Assembly: GCA_963678465.1 (NCBI GenBank)
Contig: OY782858.1
Span: 1,488,001 to 1,552,000 of the forward strand
Direction of reading: 5' to 3'
DNA: 64,000 bases
Source of the DNA: Paludibacter sp963678465
GTDB lineage: Bacteria; Bacteroidota; Bacteroidia; Bacteroidales; Paludibacteraceae
Under the pieces are notes generated by a model. That model made no database searches and was not told the origin of the DNA. It worked only from the letters and a program-made list of their open reading frames with translations. This document shows positions 1 through 8,300 of this stretch, in pieces. The translations under genes and the position numbers were made by a program. Positions within the stretch are counted from its first letter, which is position 1, and each line of letters starts with the position of its first letter.

Positions 1-2
1 AG

Positions 3-887
3 AATATTGTAGACAAAGCGAAGAATAAAAGCAACTTCGTAGACCTTAAAGCGTATATTTCATTTTGTGATGAATATTTAAAATTCATAAGTGATAATTT
101 ACAGGCTATTATTGTATCACAGAATGAGAATCATTATCGGTTTTATCAGTACAAAAAAGAAGGTAATTTTCAAATTACAAGACCAATAAATTCAAATTTA
201 ATGTACGATTCAACTGAATTTACACGCGCTTCAAAAGAATTTATTCAATTATTGCATTCTGTAAAATCGATTGACAAAAATGATTTTGAAGCTCGAAGCA
301 TAATTAACAACTCTACATATACGATTCAACAATCAATTGGTTCTGCTTTAGATGGTTTGCCTGCTGGTGAATCAAATACAGCACGAAAACTAAATGGAGA
401 TTTATTTGAACATTTTATTCGTCTTCTAATTTCCGAAATTGGGATTAAATGTAAATCAGGAACAATTCAAGTTCCAGTCATTGTTGAAGGAGAAGAAACT
501 TTTAGCATGAGTTACCAACACGATTTAATTATTGAACAAGAAGAAAATATAAAAGTTATTGGCTCAATCAAAACATCAAGTAAAGACAGAATTGACAAGA
601 TTTTTATTGACAAATTTTTATACAACAAATTAACCGACAAATCCACACCACACATAGCGATTTTCTTGAACGATGTACAACGAAAGAAAAGAAAGCAAGA
701 AAACGAATACGGTATTAACGCAACATTTTTACCAGGACATTTTAAAGGATATACTGTAAAACTAAACCCACTTGACGGAGTCTATTATTGTGACATTAGA
801 CCAAATATGAAAACAGAAAACATATTAAAAGATTACATCAAAACCTTTGACAACTTATTAATTGAAGACATTTGGAAATTTCTATAA
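3..887 (+). CDS. Probable type II restriction endonuclease, 5'-truncated by window edge
   Basis: The reading frame is open from the first bases of the window, so the ATG at 201 is internal and the true start lies upstream. About 294 residues are visible. The C-terminal half has an Asp in HDLIIEQ, followed by GSIKTSSKDRIDKIF. This resembles the D...(E/S)xK core plus K-T-S/T-x-x-(D/E)-R segment of PD-(D/E)XK restriction endonucleases such as EcoRII relatives. From the family, this would be a cytoplasmic DNA-cleaving enzyme, normally paired with a methyltransferase that would lie outside the window. No signal peptide or membrane segment is seen in the visible part. The assignment rests on one short motif and the general layout, so another nuclease-fold protein is possible. 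Confidence 0.55.
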   Translation, partial: NIVDKAKNKSNFVDLKAYISFCDEYLKFISDNLQAIIVSQNENHYRFYQYKKEGNFQITRPINSNLMYDSTEFTRASKEFIQLLHSVKSIDKNDFEARSIINNSTYTIQQSIGSALDGLPAGESNTARKLNGDLFEHFIRLLISEIGIKCKSGTIQVPVIVEGEETFSMSYQHDLIIEQEENIKVIGSIKTSSKDRIDKIFIDKFLYNKLTDKSTPHIAIFLNDVQRKKRKQENEYGINATFLPGHFKGYTVKLNPLDGVYYCDIRPNMKTENILKDYIKTFDNLLIEDIWKFL

Positions 888-915
888 TACTTATGCTTCC
901 TGCGGTCGGGACGAC

Positions 916-931
916 TCCCGATACATCGGGA
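916..931. repeat. Short TCCCGAT/ATCGGGA inverted repeat
   Basis: Two perfect 7-bp arms are separated by two bases, about 30 bp after the stop codon of the first gene. It could act as a transcription terminator hairpin. A related arm, ATCGGGAGTCGT, recurs in reverse orientation near 25838, so this may be a dispersed intergenic palindrome. Confidence 0.5.
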
Positions 932-1014
932 TCTGCGACGCAGCAAGGAAGCGTCGGTTGAACCGTACTCCCTTTTAGGCAGTGTTGCTAAGTTCTTGCA
1001 AATATTTTATTACA

Positions 1015-1246
1015 ATCGACGATCAAACAAATGACATCGACGATCAAACAAATGACATCGACACTCAAACAAATGACATCGAAGGTCAATACATACGATG
1101 CTGATGTTAAAACAACTGATGCTGACGTTAAAACAATTGATATCGACGATCAAACAAATGGCATCGACGCTCAAACAAATGACATCGAAGGTCAATACAA
1201 TAGCAATCGACGGTCAATACAAAGGCTTCTAACAACCTTACAATAG
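1015..1246. repeat. 21-bp tandem array (unit like ATCGACGATCAAACAAATGA)
   Basis: About eleven diverged units keep a strict 21-bp register. The first two copies, 1015-1035 and 1036-1056, are identical, and later ones drift. Because 21 is a multiple of three, a 71-residue open frame with a seven-residue period runs through the array. It has no signal peptide and no recognisable family. I regard the array as a non-coding or decayed repeat rather than a gene. Confidence 0.8.
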
Positions 1247-1269
1247 CAATCGAAGGTAGTTACAATAGC

Positions 1270-1695
1270 AATCGAAGGTCAATACATACGTCGCTCAACG
1301 TGTTACATACGTCATCGAAGGTCGATACATACGCCGCTCAACGTGTTACATACGTCATCGAAGGTTAATACATACGTCGCTCAACGTGTTACATACGTCA
1401 TCGAAGGTCAATACATACGCCGCTCAACGACTTACATACGTCGCTCAACGAGTTACATACGTCGCTCAACGAGTTACATACGTCATCGAAGGTCAATACA
1501 TACGTCGCTCAACGTGTTACATACGTCATCGAAGGTCGATACATACGCCGCTCAACGACTTACATACGTCGCTCAACGAGTTACATACGTCATGAAGGTC
1601 AATACATACGTCGCTCAACGAGTTACATACGTCATCGAAGGTCAATACATACGTCGCTCAACGAGTTACATACGCCGCTCAACGCGTTACATACG
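1270..1695. repeat. Two-unit (21/22-bp) interleaved tandem array
   Basis: Two units alternate: A, CGCTCAACGAGTTACATACG plus T (21 bp), and B, CATCGAAGGTCAATACATAC plus GT (22 bp). They share the 3' half ACATACGT. Reading from 1270 the order is B A B A B A B A A A B A B A A B A B A A, about 20 units. Single-base variants (GTG, GAG, GAC in A; CAAT, CGAT, TAAT in B) recur together, which suggests block duplications. Open frames here are periodic artefacts. Confidence 0.85.
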
Positions 1696-1696
1696 A

Positions 1697-1960
1697 CTCT
1701 TCCTGTCCCCGGTCTCCAGTCTCCGGTCTCCGGTCAAGACTTCGCTATCTGCCTTCAGTAAACCACCACTTGCGCCGTCTCCAGTCTCCGGTCTCAGGAC
1801 AAGACCTTTGACTTTAGACTTTAGACCCTTGACTTTTGTCCAAGACCTTTGACTTTAGACATTAGACCCTTGACTTTTGTCCATAGACCTTTGACTTTTG
1901 ACTTTACACCCTTGATATTAGACTTTACACATTCGACCTTTGACTTTAGACCTTAAAGCA
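1697..1960. repeat. Short heptamer-type repeats (GGTCTCC, GACTTTA families)
   Basis: The stretch consists of CCGGTCTCC/CAGTCTCC copies (1708-1800) followed by many variants of GACCTTTGACTTTAGAC (1800-1950). No gene is supported. Together with the two arrays to the left, it fills the 1.1-kb spacer before the dipeptidyl peptidase gene. Confidence 0.75.
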
Positions 1961-1994
1961 GCCTGCGAATCTCCACATTTCGAAATAAAATCGC

Positions 1995-2002
1995 TATTTT
2001 TG
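1995..2002 (+). promoter_or_regulatory. Candidate Bacteroidetes -7 element for the DPP III gene
   Basis: TATTTTTG matches the Bacteroidetes TAnnTTTG -7 consensus, about 55 bp before the chosen ATG at 2058. No good TTG -33 element is visible at the expected distance, so support is partial. Confidence 0.4.
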
Positions 2003-2057
2003 TATCTTTAAACAAACAGTCGTGAAATTCGTTTCATTCGAACAATTCGTAACTTAT

Positions 2058-4106
2058 ATGAAAAAACTAACCCTCGCATTTATGACAACAGTTTTATTAG
2101 CATGCGGCAGCCAGAAAAGCGCCACACCTGCTATCGAAGATTTCACTTATTCGGTGGATAAATTTGCCGATATAGAAATCTTGCGTTATCGCGTTCCCGA
2201 TTTTGAATCCTTGAGTCTCAAACAGAAAGAGCTGATTTATTATCTCAACCAGGCAGCTCTCGAAGGACGTGATATCCTTTACGATCAGAACAACAAGTAC
2301 AATCTGGCCGTTCGTCGCACGCTTGAATCGGTGTACGAAAACTATAAAGGAGATCGTAATTCGGAACAATTCGGTCAGCTGACCACCTATCTGAAACGCA
2401 TTTGGATGGGAAACGGTATTCACCATCATTATTCCGAAGATAAGTTTACGCCTGAGTTCACAAAAGAATTTTTTGCCGAAGCAGTGAAATCGCTCAAGGC
2501 AGAGGAGCTTGCCGCAGTGTTGCTACCCGGCGAAACAGTAGATGAATTGATCAGTCAACTTACTCCGGTGATTTTCGACCCGGCGCTCTATCCCAAACGT
2601 ACCAATCAGGCCGATGGCGTGGATTTGATCCTCACTTCGGGCAACAACTACTATGGCGAAGGCGTGACACAGCCCGAAGTGGAAGCTTTTTATGCCAATA
2701 TGAAAGACCCGAACGACAGCACTCCCATTTCGTACGGACTGAACAGCAAACTTGTAAAAGAAAACGGCAAGCTTGTGGAAAAGACATATAAAGTAGGCGG
2801 ACTTTACACACAAGCCATCGAACGCATCGTGGGCTGGCTCGAAAAGGCAGTGACAGTAGCCGAAAACGATCAGCAAAAGGAAGTGATCAGGAGTTTGATA
2901 AGCTTTTACAAAACCGGCGACCTGAACACCTACGATGAGTATTCGATCAAATGGGTGAAGGACCTGGACTCGCAGGTCGACTTCGTGAACGGATTTACCG
3001 AAACTTACGGCGACCCGCTGGGCATGAAAGCAAGCTGGGAATCGATCGTTAACTTCAAAAACGTAGAAGCGACAAAACGTACCCAAACCATAAGCACCAA
3101 CGCGCAATGGTTCGAGGACAATTCGCCTATCGATCCGAAATTCAAAAAAGAAAAAGTAAAAGGCGTTTCGGCCAAGGTGATAACAGCTGCCATCCTTGCC
3201 GGCGATTGTTATCCCGCCACTCCTATCGGTGTGAACCTGCCCAATGCCAACTGGATTCGTGCCGAACACGGTTCGAAATCGGTGACCATCGAAAACATCA
3301 CCGAAGCTTACGATCAGGCTTCGCTGGGCAATGGCTTTGCCGAAGAATTTATGTGGAGCGATACCGAACGCCAGCGTGCCAAGGATTTTGCATCCATCAC
3401 CAATAACCTGCACACCGACCTTCACGAATGTCTTGGTCATGGTTCGGGCAAACTGCTGCCAGGTGTCGATCCTGATGCGCTGAAAGCCTACGGTTCCACA
3501 ATAGAAGAAGCGCGTGCCGACCTTTTCGGGCTGTATTATATGGCCGATCCGAAGATAGTGGAACTTGGTCTTTTGCCCGATAAAGAAGCTTACAAAGCCG
3601 AATATTATCAATTTATAATGAATGGATTGATGACGCAGCTCACCCGCATTCAACCCGGAAAAAACATTGAAGAAGCGCACATGCGCAACCGTCAGTTGAT
3701 TGCTGCTTGGGTGTACGAAAAAGGAAAAGCCGACAAAGTGATAGAAATGAAAAAACGCGATGGTGAAACTTTCGTTGTGGTGAACGACTACCAAAAACTA
3801 CGTGCTTTGTTCGGACAACTCCTAGCCGAAATACAACGCATCCGCTCAACAGGCGATTTCGAAGGTGGTAAAAAACTGGTGGAAGCTTATGCCGTAAAGG
3901 TGGATCAAACATTACATGCCGAAGTCCTCGAACGCTACAAGAAACTGAACCTGGCGCCTTACCGCGGTTTCGTTAATCCGGTTTACAGCTTGGTGAAGGA
4001 TGCTTCGGGCAAAATTACTGATGTAAAAATAAGCTATGACGAGAACTATGTAGATCAGCACCTGCGTTATTCAAAAGAATATTCAAGTCTGCCAAGCTAT
4101 AATTAA
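2058..4106 (+). CDS. Dipeptidyl peptidase III-like zinc metallopeptidase (M49), lipoprotein
   Basis: A 682-residue protein of the M49 family, which removes dipeptides from the N-terminus of oligopeptides. The M49 hallmarks are present: HECLGH (residues 456-461, two His zinc ligands and catalytic Glu) and EEARAD (483-488, third zinc ligand). The HECLGH variant is the one known from Bacteroides thetaiotaomicron DPP III. I chose the ATG at 2058 over the in-frame GTG at 2022 because it gives a clean lipoprotein signal MKKLTLAFMTTVLLAC with the lipid-modified Cys at 16. The enzyme is therefore probably periplasmic or membrane-anchored and involved in peptide use. It stands alone, with repeat-filled spacers on both sides. 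Confidence 0.9.
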   Translation: MKKLTLAFMTTVLLACGSQKSATPAIEDFTYSVDKFADIEILRYRVPDFESLSLKQKELIYYLNQAALEGRDILYDQNNKYNLAVRRTLESVYENYKGDRNSEQFGQLTTYLKRIWMGNGIHHHYSEDKFTPEFTKEFFAEAVKSLKAEELAAVLLPGETVDELISQLTPVIFDPALYPKRTNQADGVDLILTSGNNYYGEGVTQPEVEAFYANMKDPNDSTPISYGLNSKLVKENGKLVEKTYKVGGLYTQAIERIVGWLEKAVTVAENDQQKEVIRSLISFYKTGDLNTYDEYSIKWVKDLDSQVDFVNGFTETYGDPLGMKASWESIVNFKNVEATKRTQTISTNAQWFEDNSPIDPKFKKEKVKGVSAKVITAAILAGDCYPATPIGVNLPNANWIRAEHGSKSVTIENITEAYDQASLGNGFAEEFMWSDTERQRAKDFASITNNLHTDLHECLGHGSGKLLPGVDPDALKAYGSTIEEARADLFGLYYMADPKIVELGLLPDKEAYKAEYYQFIMNGLMTQLTRIQPGKNIEEAHMRNRQLIAAWVYEKGKADKVIEMKKRDGETFVVVNDYQKLRALFGQLLAEIQRIRSTGDFEGGKKLVEAYAVKVDQTLHAEVLERYKKLNLAPYRGFVNPVYSLVKDASGKITDVKISYDENYVDQHLRYSKEYSSLPSYN

Positions 4107-4810
4107 ATCATTTACAATTTATTCATTTACAATTTACAATTTAAGAAAAAGATCAAATCATTTACAATTTATTCATTTACAATTTACAATTTAAGAGAAA
4201 GAGGAAGAAGATAAATCATACGGATATTATTCAACTACTAATTCCCCTGAATGGTAAATTGTAAATACTTACTCAATCATTCAACTACTGATTCTCTAAA
4301 TTGTAAATTGTACATCTTTAAATTGTAAATACCAACTCAGTTATTCAACTACTGATTCTCTAAATTGTAAATTGTATATCTTTAAATTGTAAATACCAAC
4401 TCAGTTATTCAATTACTGATCTCTCTAAATTGTAAATTGTATATCTTTAAATTGTAAATACCAACTCAGTTATTCAATTACTGATCTCTCTAAATTGTAA
4501 ATAGTACATCTTTAAATTGTAAATAGTAAATACTATTCACCCCCTGAACCAACGGAAAGCTCCGCAGTTCAGGGGGTGAGTTATATTTGTAAGCAGAGAA
4601 CTTAAGAATGTACAATCAAATCATTTACAATTTAAGAGGAAGAGGATAAATCAAACAAATACTATTCAACTACTGATCCCTAAATTGTAAATTGTACATC
4701 TTTAAATTGTAAATTTCTAAATTGTCATCTTTAAATTGTAAATACCAACTCAATCATTCAACTACTGATTCCCTAAATTGTAAATTGTAAATCTTTAAAT
4801 TGTAAATACT
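4107..4810. repeat. AATTGTAAATTGTAAAT-type short repeats filling a 0.7-kb spacer
   Basis: The whole spacer between the DPP III gene (+) and the MsrB-MsrA gene (-) is made of variants of TTTACAATTTA / AATTGTAAATTGTA. A larger unit of roughly 75 bp (CAACTCAGTTATTCAATTACTGAT, then CTAAATTGTAAATTGTA...) is repeated at about 4270-4520 and again at 4660-4800. The GC-rich hairpin at 4537-4579 interrupts it. No coding potential is seen. Confidence 0.85.
4537..4579. terminator. Long GC-rich hairpin, possible bidirectional terminator
   Basis: A perfect 13-bp stem (TCACCCCCTGAAC with GTTCAGGGGGTGA) encloses a 17-nt loop containing a second small stem CGGA/TCCG. It lies between convergent genes, in the middle of AT-rich short repeats. 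No long T tract follows on either strand, so a terminator role is only inferred. Confidence 0.5.
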
Positions 4811-4820
4811 ACTCAGTTGC

Positions 4821-5750
4821 TCAAAAAATCTTACGATAAATATGGCAATAAGGCGTACCGTTTTTCTTGTCGTAGTATTCCTGATGATAATCTTCGGCCG
4901 GCCAAAAGCGAGGAGCTGCACGCAATTCGGTAGCGGGACTATAGCCTTTATCCTGAAGAATCTTTATGTATTTCTCCACCATTTGTTTTTGTTCCTCGTT
5001 TACATAAAACACTACCGATTGGTACTGCGCACCGATATCGGGTCCCTGCCCTCCTACCTGTTCGAAGTCGTGTGTTTCGTAATAAAGCTTCAGGAGTTCT
5101 TCGAAATTCGTTTTGCTTGGATCGTACACAATCTCGGCGGTTTCAACATGTCCGGTGTTACCGTCACACACCTCGCGGTACGTGGGCTGTTCGGTATGTC
5201 CGCCCATATAACCTACAGTAGTTTCCAACACTCCTTTTGCTTTCATAAAATGATATTCGGTGCCCCAGAAGCAACCTGAGGCAAAGTAAGCTTTTTCCAT
5301 CTTTGTTTTATTTTCGGGTATAAATTTCATCGAAATAGAATTCACACAATGCCGGGTGTCTTTCTCTGTAAATCCTTCGCCGGTGAACACATGTCCCAAA
5401 TGACCTTCGCAGTTACTGCAAACAATCTCGGTACGACGTCCATCGGCATCCCTTACACGTTTCACAGCACCGGGAATTTCGTCATCGAAACTCGGCCAGC
5501 CGCAGTGCGATTCAAATTTATCTTTGGAAGTGTACAAAGGCGCATTGCACTGACGGCACACATAAGTACCGCTGGCTTTGTTGTCGACATATTCGCCTGT
5601 AAAAGCACGTTCGGTACCCTTATGAAGGATAACCGCGGCTTCCTCTTTCGTCAATTGATTGTATTTCATTGTTTGAGTATTGGTTTGTTGCGTGCAGGCA
5701 GTTTGCGCCAGCAATACCAACAAGCCCGACAATATTAGTTTAATTTTCAT
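4821..5750 (-). CDS. msrBA: Bifunctional peptide methionine sulfoxide reductase, MsrB-MsrA fusion
   Basis: A 309-residue fusion that reduces both R- (MsrB) and S- (MsrA) epimers of methionine sulfoxide in proteins. It starts with a lipoprotein-like signal ending LAQTAC (Cys19). The MsrB domain (about 31-145) has four zinc cysteines in CRQC (65/68) and CSNC (111/114), the GWPSF motif and the catalytic Cys135 in RHCVNS. The MsrA domain (about 152-309) has the catalytic GCFWG (Cys160) and a C-terminal Cys302. The signal peptide indicates repair of oxidised envelope proteins. The gene is monocistronic, with a hairpin between it and the upstream DUF4293 gene. The fold assignment is very secure. 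Confidence 0.95.
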   Translation of the reverse strand: MKIKLILSGLLVLLAQTACTQQTNTQTMKYNQLTKEEAAVILHKGTERAFTGEYVDNKASGTYVCRQCNAPLYTSKDKFESHCGWPSFDDEIPGAVKRVRDADGRRTEIVCSNCEGHLGHVFTGEGFTEKDTRHCVNSISMKFIPENKTKMEKAYFASGCFWGTEYHFMKAKGVLETTVGYMGGHTEQPTYREVCDGNTGHVETAEIVYDPSKTNFEELLKLYYETHDFEQVGGQGPDIGAQYQSVVFYVNEEQKQMVEKYIKILQDKGYSPATELRAAPRFWPAEDYHQEYYDKKNGTPYCHIYRKIF

Positions 5751-5812
5751 TGTTTATTCATCTTGTGGAATAAACGTTTGAATCATTTCCATTGTTCAAC
5801 AGCGTCAAACAA

Positions 5813-5839
5813 CAAACGCCCCTTTAGCGGAGGCGTTTG
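5813..5839 (-). terminator. Hairpin terminator after the DUF4293 gene
   Basis: CAAACGCC (5813-5820) pairs with GGCGTTTG (5832-5839) across an 11-nt loop, 24 bp after the stop codon of the DUF4293 gene on the minus strand. A modest T-rich stretch follows (TTGTTTG). Confidence 0.55.
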
Positions 5840-5862
5840 ACATTATTTAATAAAAGCTTGAT

Positions 5863-6330
5863 TTATCTTATTCTGTTGAGCGATTTTACAAGCGCTTCGT
5901 CCTTGCCAATCGCACGAACGGCCATAAAACCAAGGATGATATTGACCAACGGGAAAGCGGTGACGAGTTCGAGGTACCAGTCGGCCTGTAGTTTAACGCC
6001 TGCCTGCCAAAGATAGATAAACAATAAACCATAATATCCGGCCATAAGCACCAGATTAAATATAAGAAGGCGGATTTGCAACAAACGTTTTTTGAAAAGA
6101 AAGATCGTCACAAACGCCAACACAGGAATCAATGCCGAAAGCGCAGTCAGCGCCCACACATTTCCCTGAAAAACATTGCCCGTAGCTTGTATCAGAAAAA
6201 TACCTTTATAGTTCACAACATATTGCAGAGCTTCTGCACTGTTGAGTAAACCGGCAAAAGGCATAAACAAGGTAAAAATAGAAAGAATAGCTATAAGCAA
6301 CAAGTATAAAGTTTGTATGCGCTGTATCAT
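5863..6330 (-). CDS. DUF4293 family membrane protein
   Basis: A 155-residue protein with four hydrophobic segments (roughly 5-27, 50-75, 85-110, 118-142) and the characteristic N-terminus MIQRIQTLYLLL seen in the Bacteroidetes DUF4293 family. The function is unknown. It is expected in the inner membrane. A well-formed promoter lies about 80 bp upstream (6418-6449) and a hairpin follows the gene, so it is probably transcribed alone. Confidence 0.8.
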   Translation of the reverse strand: MIQRIQTLYLLLIAILSIFTLFMPFAGLLNSAEALQYVVNYKGIFLIQATGNVFQGNVWALTALSALIPVLAFVTIFLFKKRLLQIRLLIFNLVLMAGYYGLLFIYLWQAGVKLQADWYLELVTAFPLVNIILGFMAVRAIGKDEALVKSLNRIR

Positions 6331-6417
6331 TTTATGTAGCGATATTTAAGAATTTGACAATGTACAATGTAGAATTTAATAAAAAGGAAGACAAACATCC
6401 GGTGTCTGTTTCGGGCG

Positions 6418-6449
6418 CAAAGATAAAAACTTTAGCCTTATAAAGCAAA
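6418..6449 (-). promoter_or_regulatory. Bacteroidetes-type promoter for the DUF4293 gene
   Basis: On the minus strand, TTTG (6446-6449) is followed after 20 bp by TATCTTTG (6418-6425), an excellent match to the -33 TTG / -7 TAnnTTTG consensus. The predicted transcript starts near 6411, leaving about 80 nt of leader before the ATG at 6330. Confidence 0.7.
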
Positions 6450-6528
6450 CTTTGCACTCAAAAGCTAAAACGAAGCATCGCACATTCCAATACAGGAAAA
6501 AAGCCATCTGAAAGACACAAGCTATCTA

Positions 6529-7296
6529 TCAATTATTCCAAATGCCGTTCATCTCGGTGAGAATAACCGGCTTTCCATCGGTTACAATAATTGTGTGTTC
6601 ATGTTGAGCCATAAACCCGCCTTTATTTCCTACCATGGTCCAACCATCCCTTAAAGTCTCAGCATAAGTTGAAGTTGTTGAAATAAAAGTTTCGATGGCT
6701 ACAACTGAGTTCTTCCGAAAGCGTGTTGTATTCTGTTTGTCCCTGAAGTTAGGTATTTCGTCCGGCGCTTCATGTAGTTTTCTTCCGATACCATGTCCGG
6801 TCAGATTTTTGATTACTTTGTAACCACGTTTTTTGGCTTCGGTTTCTATCAGCAGTCCAATGTCCGAAATACGTACTCCAGCTTTTATATTGTGAATGGC
6901 TTTGTACAAAATATCTTTCGATGCATTCACGAGATTTTGATACTGACAGGTATCGTTCCCCAACACAAAGGAGCCGCCGTTATCAGAAAAGAATCCATTG
7001 AGTTCGGCCGATACATCTATATTGATTAAATCGCCCTCCTGCAACACTTTAAAGTTCGATGGAATACCATGACAAAACTCATTGTTGACACTAATGCAGG
7101 TCCAACCCGGGAAACCATAGCTAACATAAGGCGCAGATTTTGCACCCAACTCCTTTAACAGCTTTCCTCCAAACTCATCTAGTTCTTTGGTGGTCATGCC
7201 CGGCTTTGCATAGTTGCTCATTTCTTTGAGCGTGTAAGCAACTGCATGACTCGCATTTTTAATTCCAATTAATTCTTCTTCTTTTGTTATCGACAT
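6529..7296 (-). CDS. map: Methionine aminopeptidase type I
   Basis: A 255-residue M24A enzyme that removes the initiator Met from nascent proteins in the cytoplasm. The five metal ligands are visible: Asp94, Asp105, His168 (in TGHGIGRKLHE), Glu202 (IETF) and Glu233 (EHT). The substrate-binding His76 (CHGIP) is also present. The region round the second Asp (FFSDNGGSF) differs from the usual GDTSRTF type. Bacteroidetes generally carry another map in the ribosomal protein/secY operon, so this may be a second, divergent copy. It lies 20 bp downstream of the M23-like gene and is likely co-transcribed with it. Confidence 0.92.
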   Translation of the reverse strand: MSITKEEELIGIKNASHAVAYTLKEMSNYAKPGMTTKELDEFGGKLLKELGAKSAPYVSYGFPGWTCISVNNEFCHGIPSNFKVLQEGDLINIDVSAELNGFFSDNGGSFVLGNDTCQYQNLVNASKDILYKAIHNIKAGVRISDIGLLIETEAKKRGYKVIKNLTGHGIGRKLHEAPDEIPNFRDKQNTTRFRKNSVVAIETFISTTSTYAETLRDGWTMVGNKGGFMAQHEHTIIVTDGKPVILTEMNGIWNN

Positions 7297-7316
7297 TCTA
7301 TATCTGTACTTAAAAA

Positions 7317-8234
7317 CTATTCCTTTTCAGTTTTCTTTCTTTTTTTTATTTCCTTTTTACTCAGTTCTTTTATAATTATTTCCTTTGGAATTTTTGCAAT
7401 AAACTTTTTTCTCGGTTTTAGCTTTAATATACCCTCAGTTGTCTGAAAGTATGGATCTAAATATTCATAAGAAAATTTTCCGGTTTTTGCATCCTCTTCC
7501 ATTGGTTTTTCAGTCAGATAATCAATAGCAAATCTCAATTGATATATCTCATTTTTATCATATTGTATCAAGGTTCCTAAAGGTTGATTGGGTAAAACTT
7601 CATCGCCTTCCTTAACAAATATATTTTTACCATCTAAACCTTGATATCTTGCAAATGTACCATCCAAATGTTCAATCATTATCATATTTCGTTTGCTTGA
7701 AAATGAATATGCGTGTGTTGTATCAATTGAATAATTATCAACAACATTTACAACAGTTCCTTTTCTAACAGAACAAACTGTATCTGGCCTATTACTAATA
7801 AATTGAAATGCCTTCCATGTCTCAGGTTCTTCTTTGTCGAAATATTTTGCGTTTAAATTATTCAGGTATCTTACCTCCACAGAAGTATTACTTTTGAATG
7901 GCAACAAATAAACAAATGAAGTGTCCACTTTAGAGTTAGGTATTCCTCGTCTATACATATATGTATAAGAATATCTAACTGATTTGTTCCTGATAATTGG
8001 ACTCAATTTCAGGAGAAACCCTCTTGTGTCCTTAACAACAAATTTTCGCTGAGGAGTTAAGGTGTTTTCGTAATCAGTGAAGTTTAAATACAGACAATAA
8101 GATCCGGATTTATTTTTCGAGTATTCGATATCGACACTATTGTCTTTATTTCTATGACTATTTAGTGTAATAAGGTTCTGAGAAAACAAATTTTGTATTG
8201 TCAAAGATAGTAAGATTGCTATCAATATTTTCAT
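7317..8234 (-). CDS. Secreted protein with a degenerate M23 (LytM-like) domain
   Basis: A 305-residue protein with a signal peptide (MKILIAILLSLTIQNLFSQ). Residues about 150-240 follow the M23 peptidase layout: a GTVVNVVDN strand pair, MIMIEHLDGTFARYQGL, and then VKEGDEVLPNQPLGTL. The catalytic residues are missing: the zinc-binding H-x(3)-D segment is absent and the usual HLHF is QLRF (232-235). It therefore probably binds or positions cell-wall or protein partners rather than cleaving peptidoglycan. The C-terminus is very lysine-rich. It sits between an unknown exported protein and map in a same-strand row. Confidence 0.7.
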   Translation of the reverse strand: MKILIAILLSLTIQNLFSQNLITLNSHRNKDNSVDIEYSKNKSGSYCLYLNFTDYENTLTPQRKFVVKDTRGFLLKLSPIIRNKSVRYSYTYMYRRGIPNSKVDTSFVYLLPFKSNTSVEVRYLNNLNAKYFDKEEPETWKAFQFISNRPDTVCSVRKGTVVNVVDNYSIDTTHAYSFSSKRNMIMIEHLDGTFARYQGLDGKNIFVKEGDEVLPNQPLGTLIQYDKNEIYQLRFAIDYLTEKPMEEDAKTGKFSYEYLDPYFQTTEGILKLKPRKKFIAKIPKEIIIKELSKKEIKKRKKTEKE

Positions 8235-8300
8235 GAGTTTTATTTTTTCGTTATGTACACTAACGTTCTTTGGAGATGCTCGATGCTAAATCTGTTTGTT

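Noticed and set aside
1015..1695. CRISPR array
   Set aside because: Repeats are contiguous without unique spacers, and no cas genes are present.
1343..1852. Open frames of 69-169 codons across the A/B repeat array
   Set aside because: They are periodic translations of the 21/22-bp units, with no ribosome-binding site, signal or family match.
2523..3794. 423-codon minus-strand frame inside the DPP III gene
   Set aside because: It is a shadow of the plus-strand gene, whose HECLGH and EEARAD motifs prove its frame.
8249..8265. CGTTA/TAACG hairpin between two genes; similar CACTAACGT(A/T)CTTTG text near 20307
   Set aside because: The stem is short, no T tract follows on the transcribed strand, and two copies are too few to call an integron-like or regulatory site.
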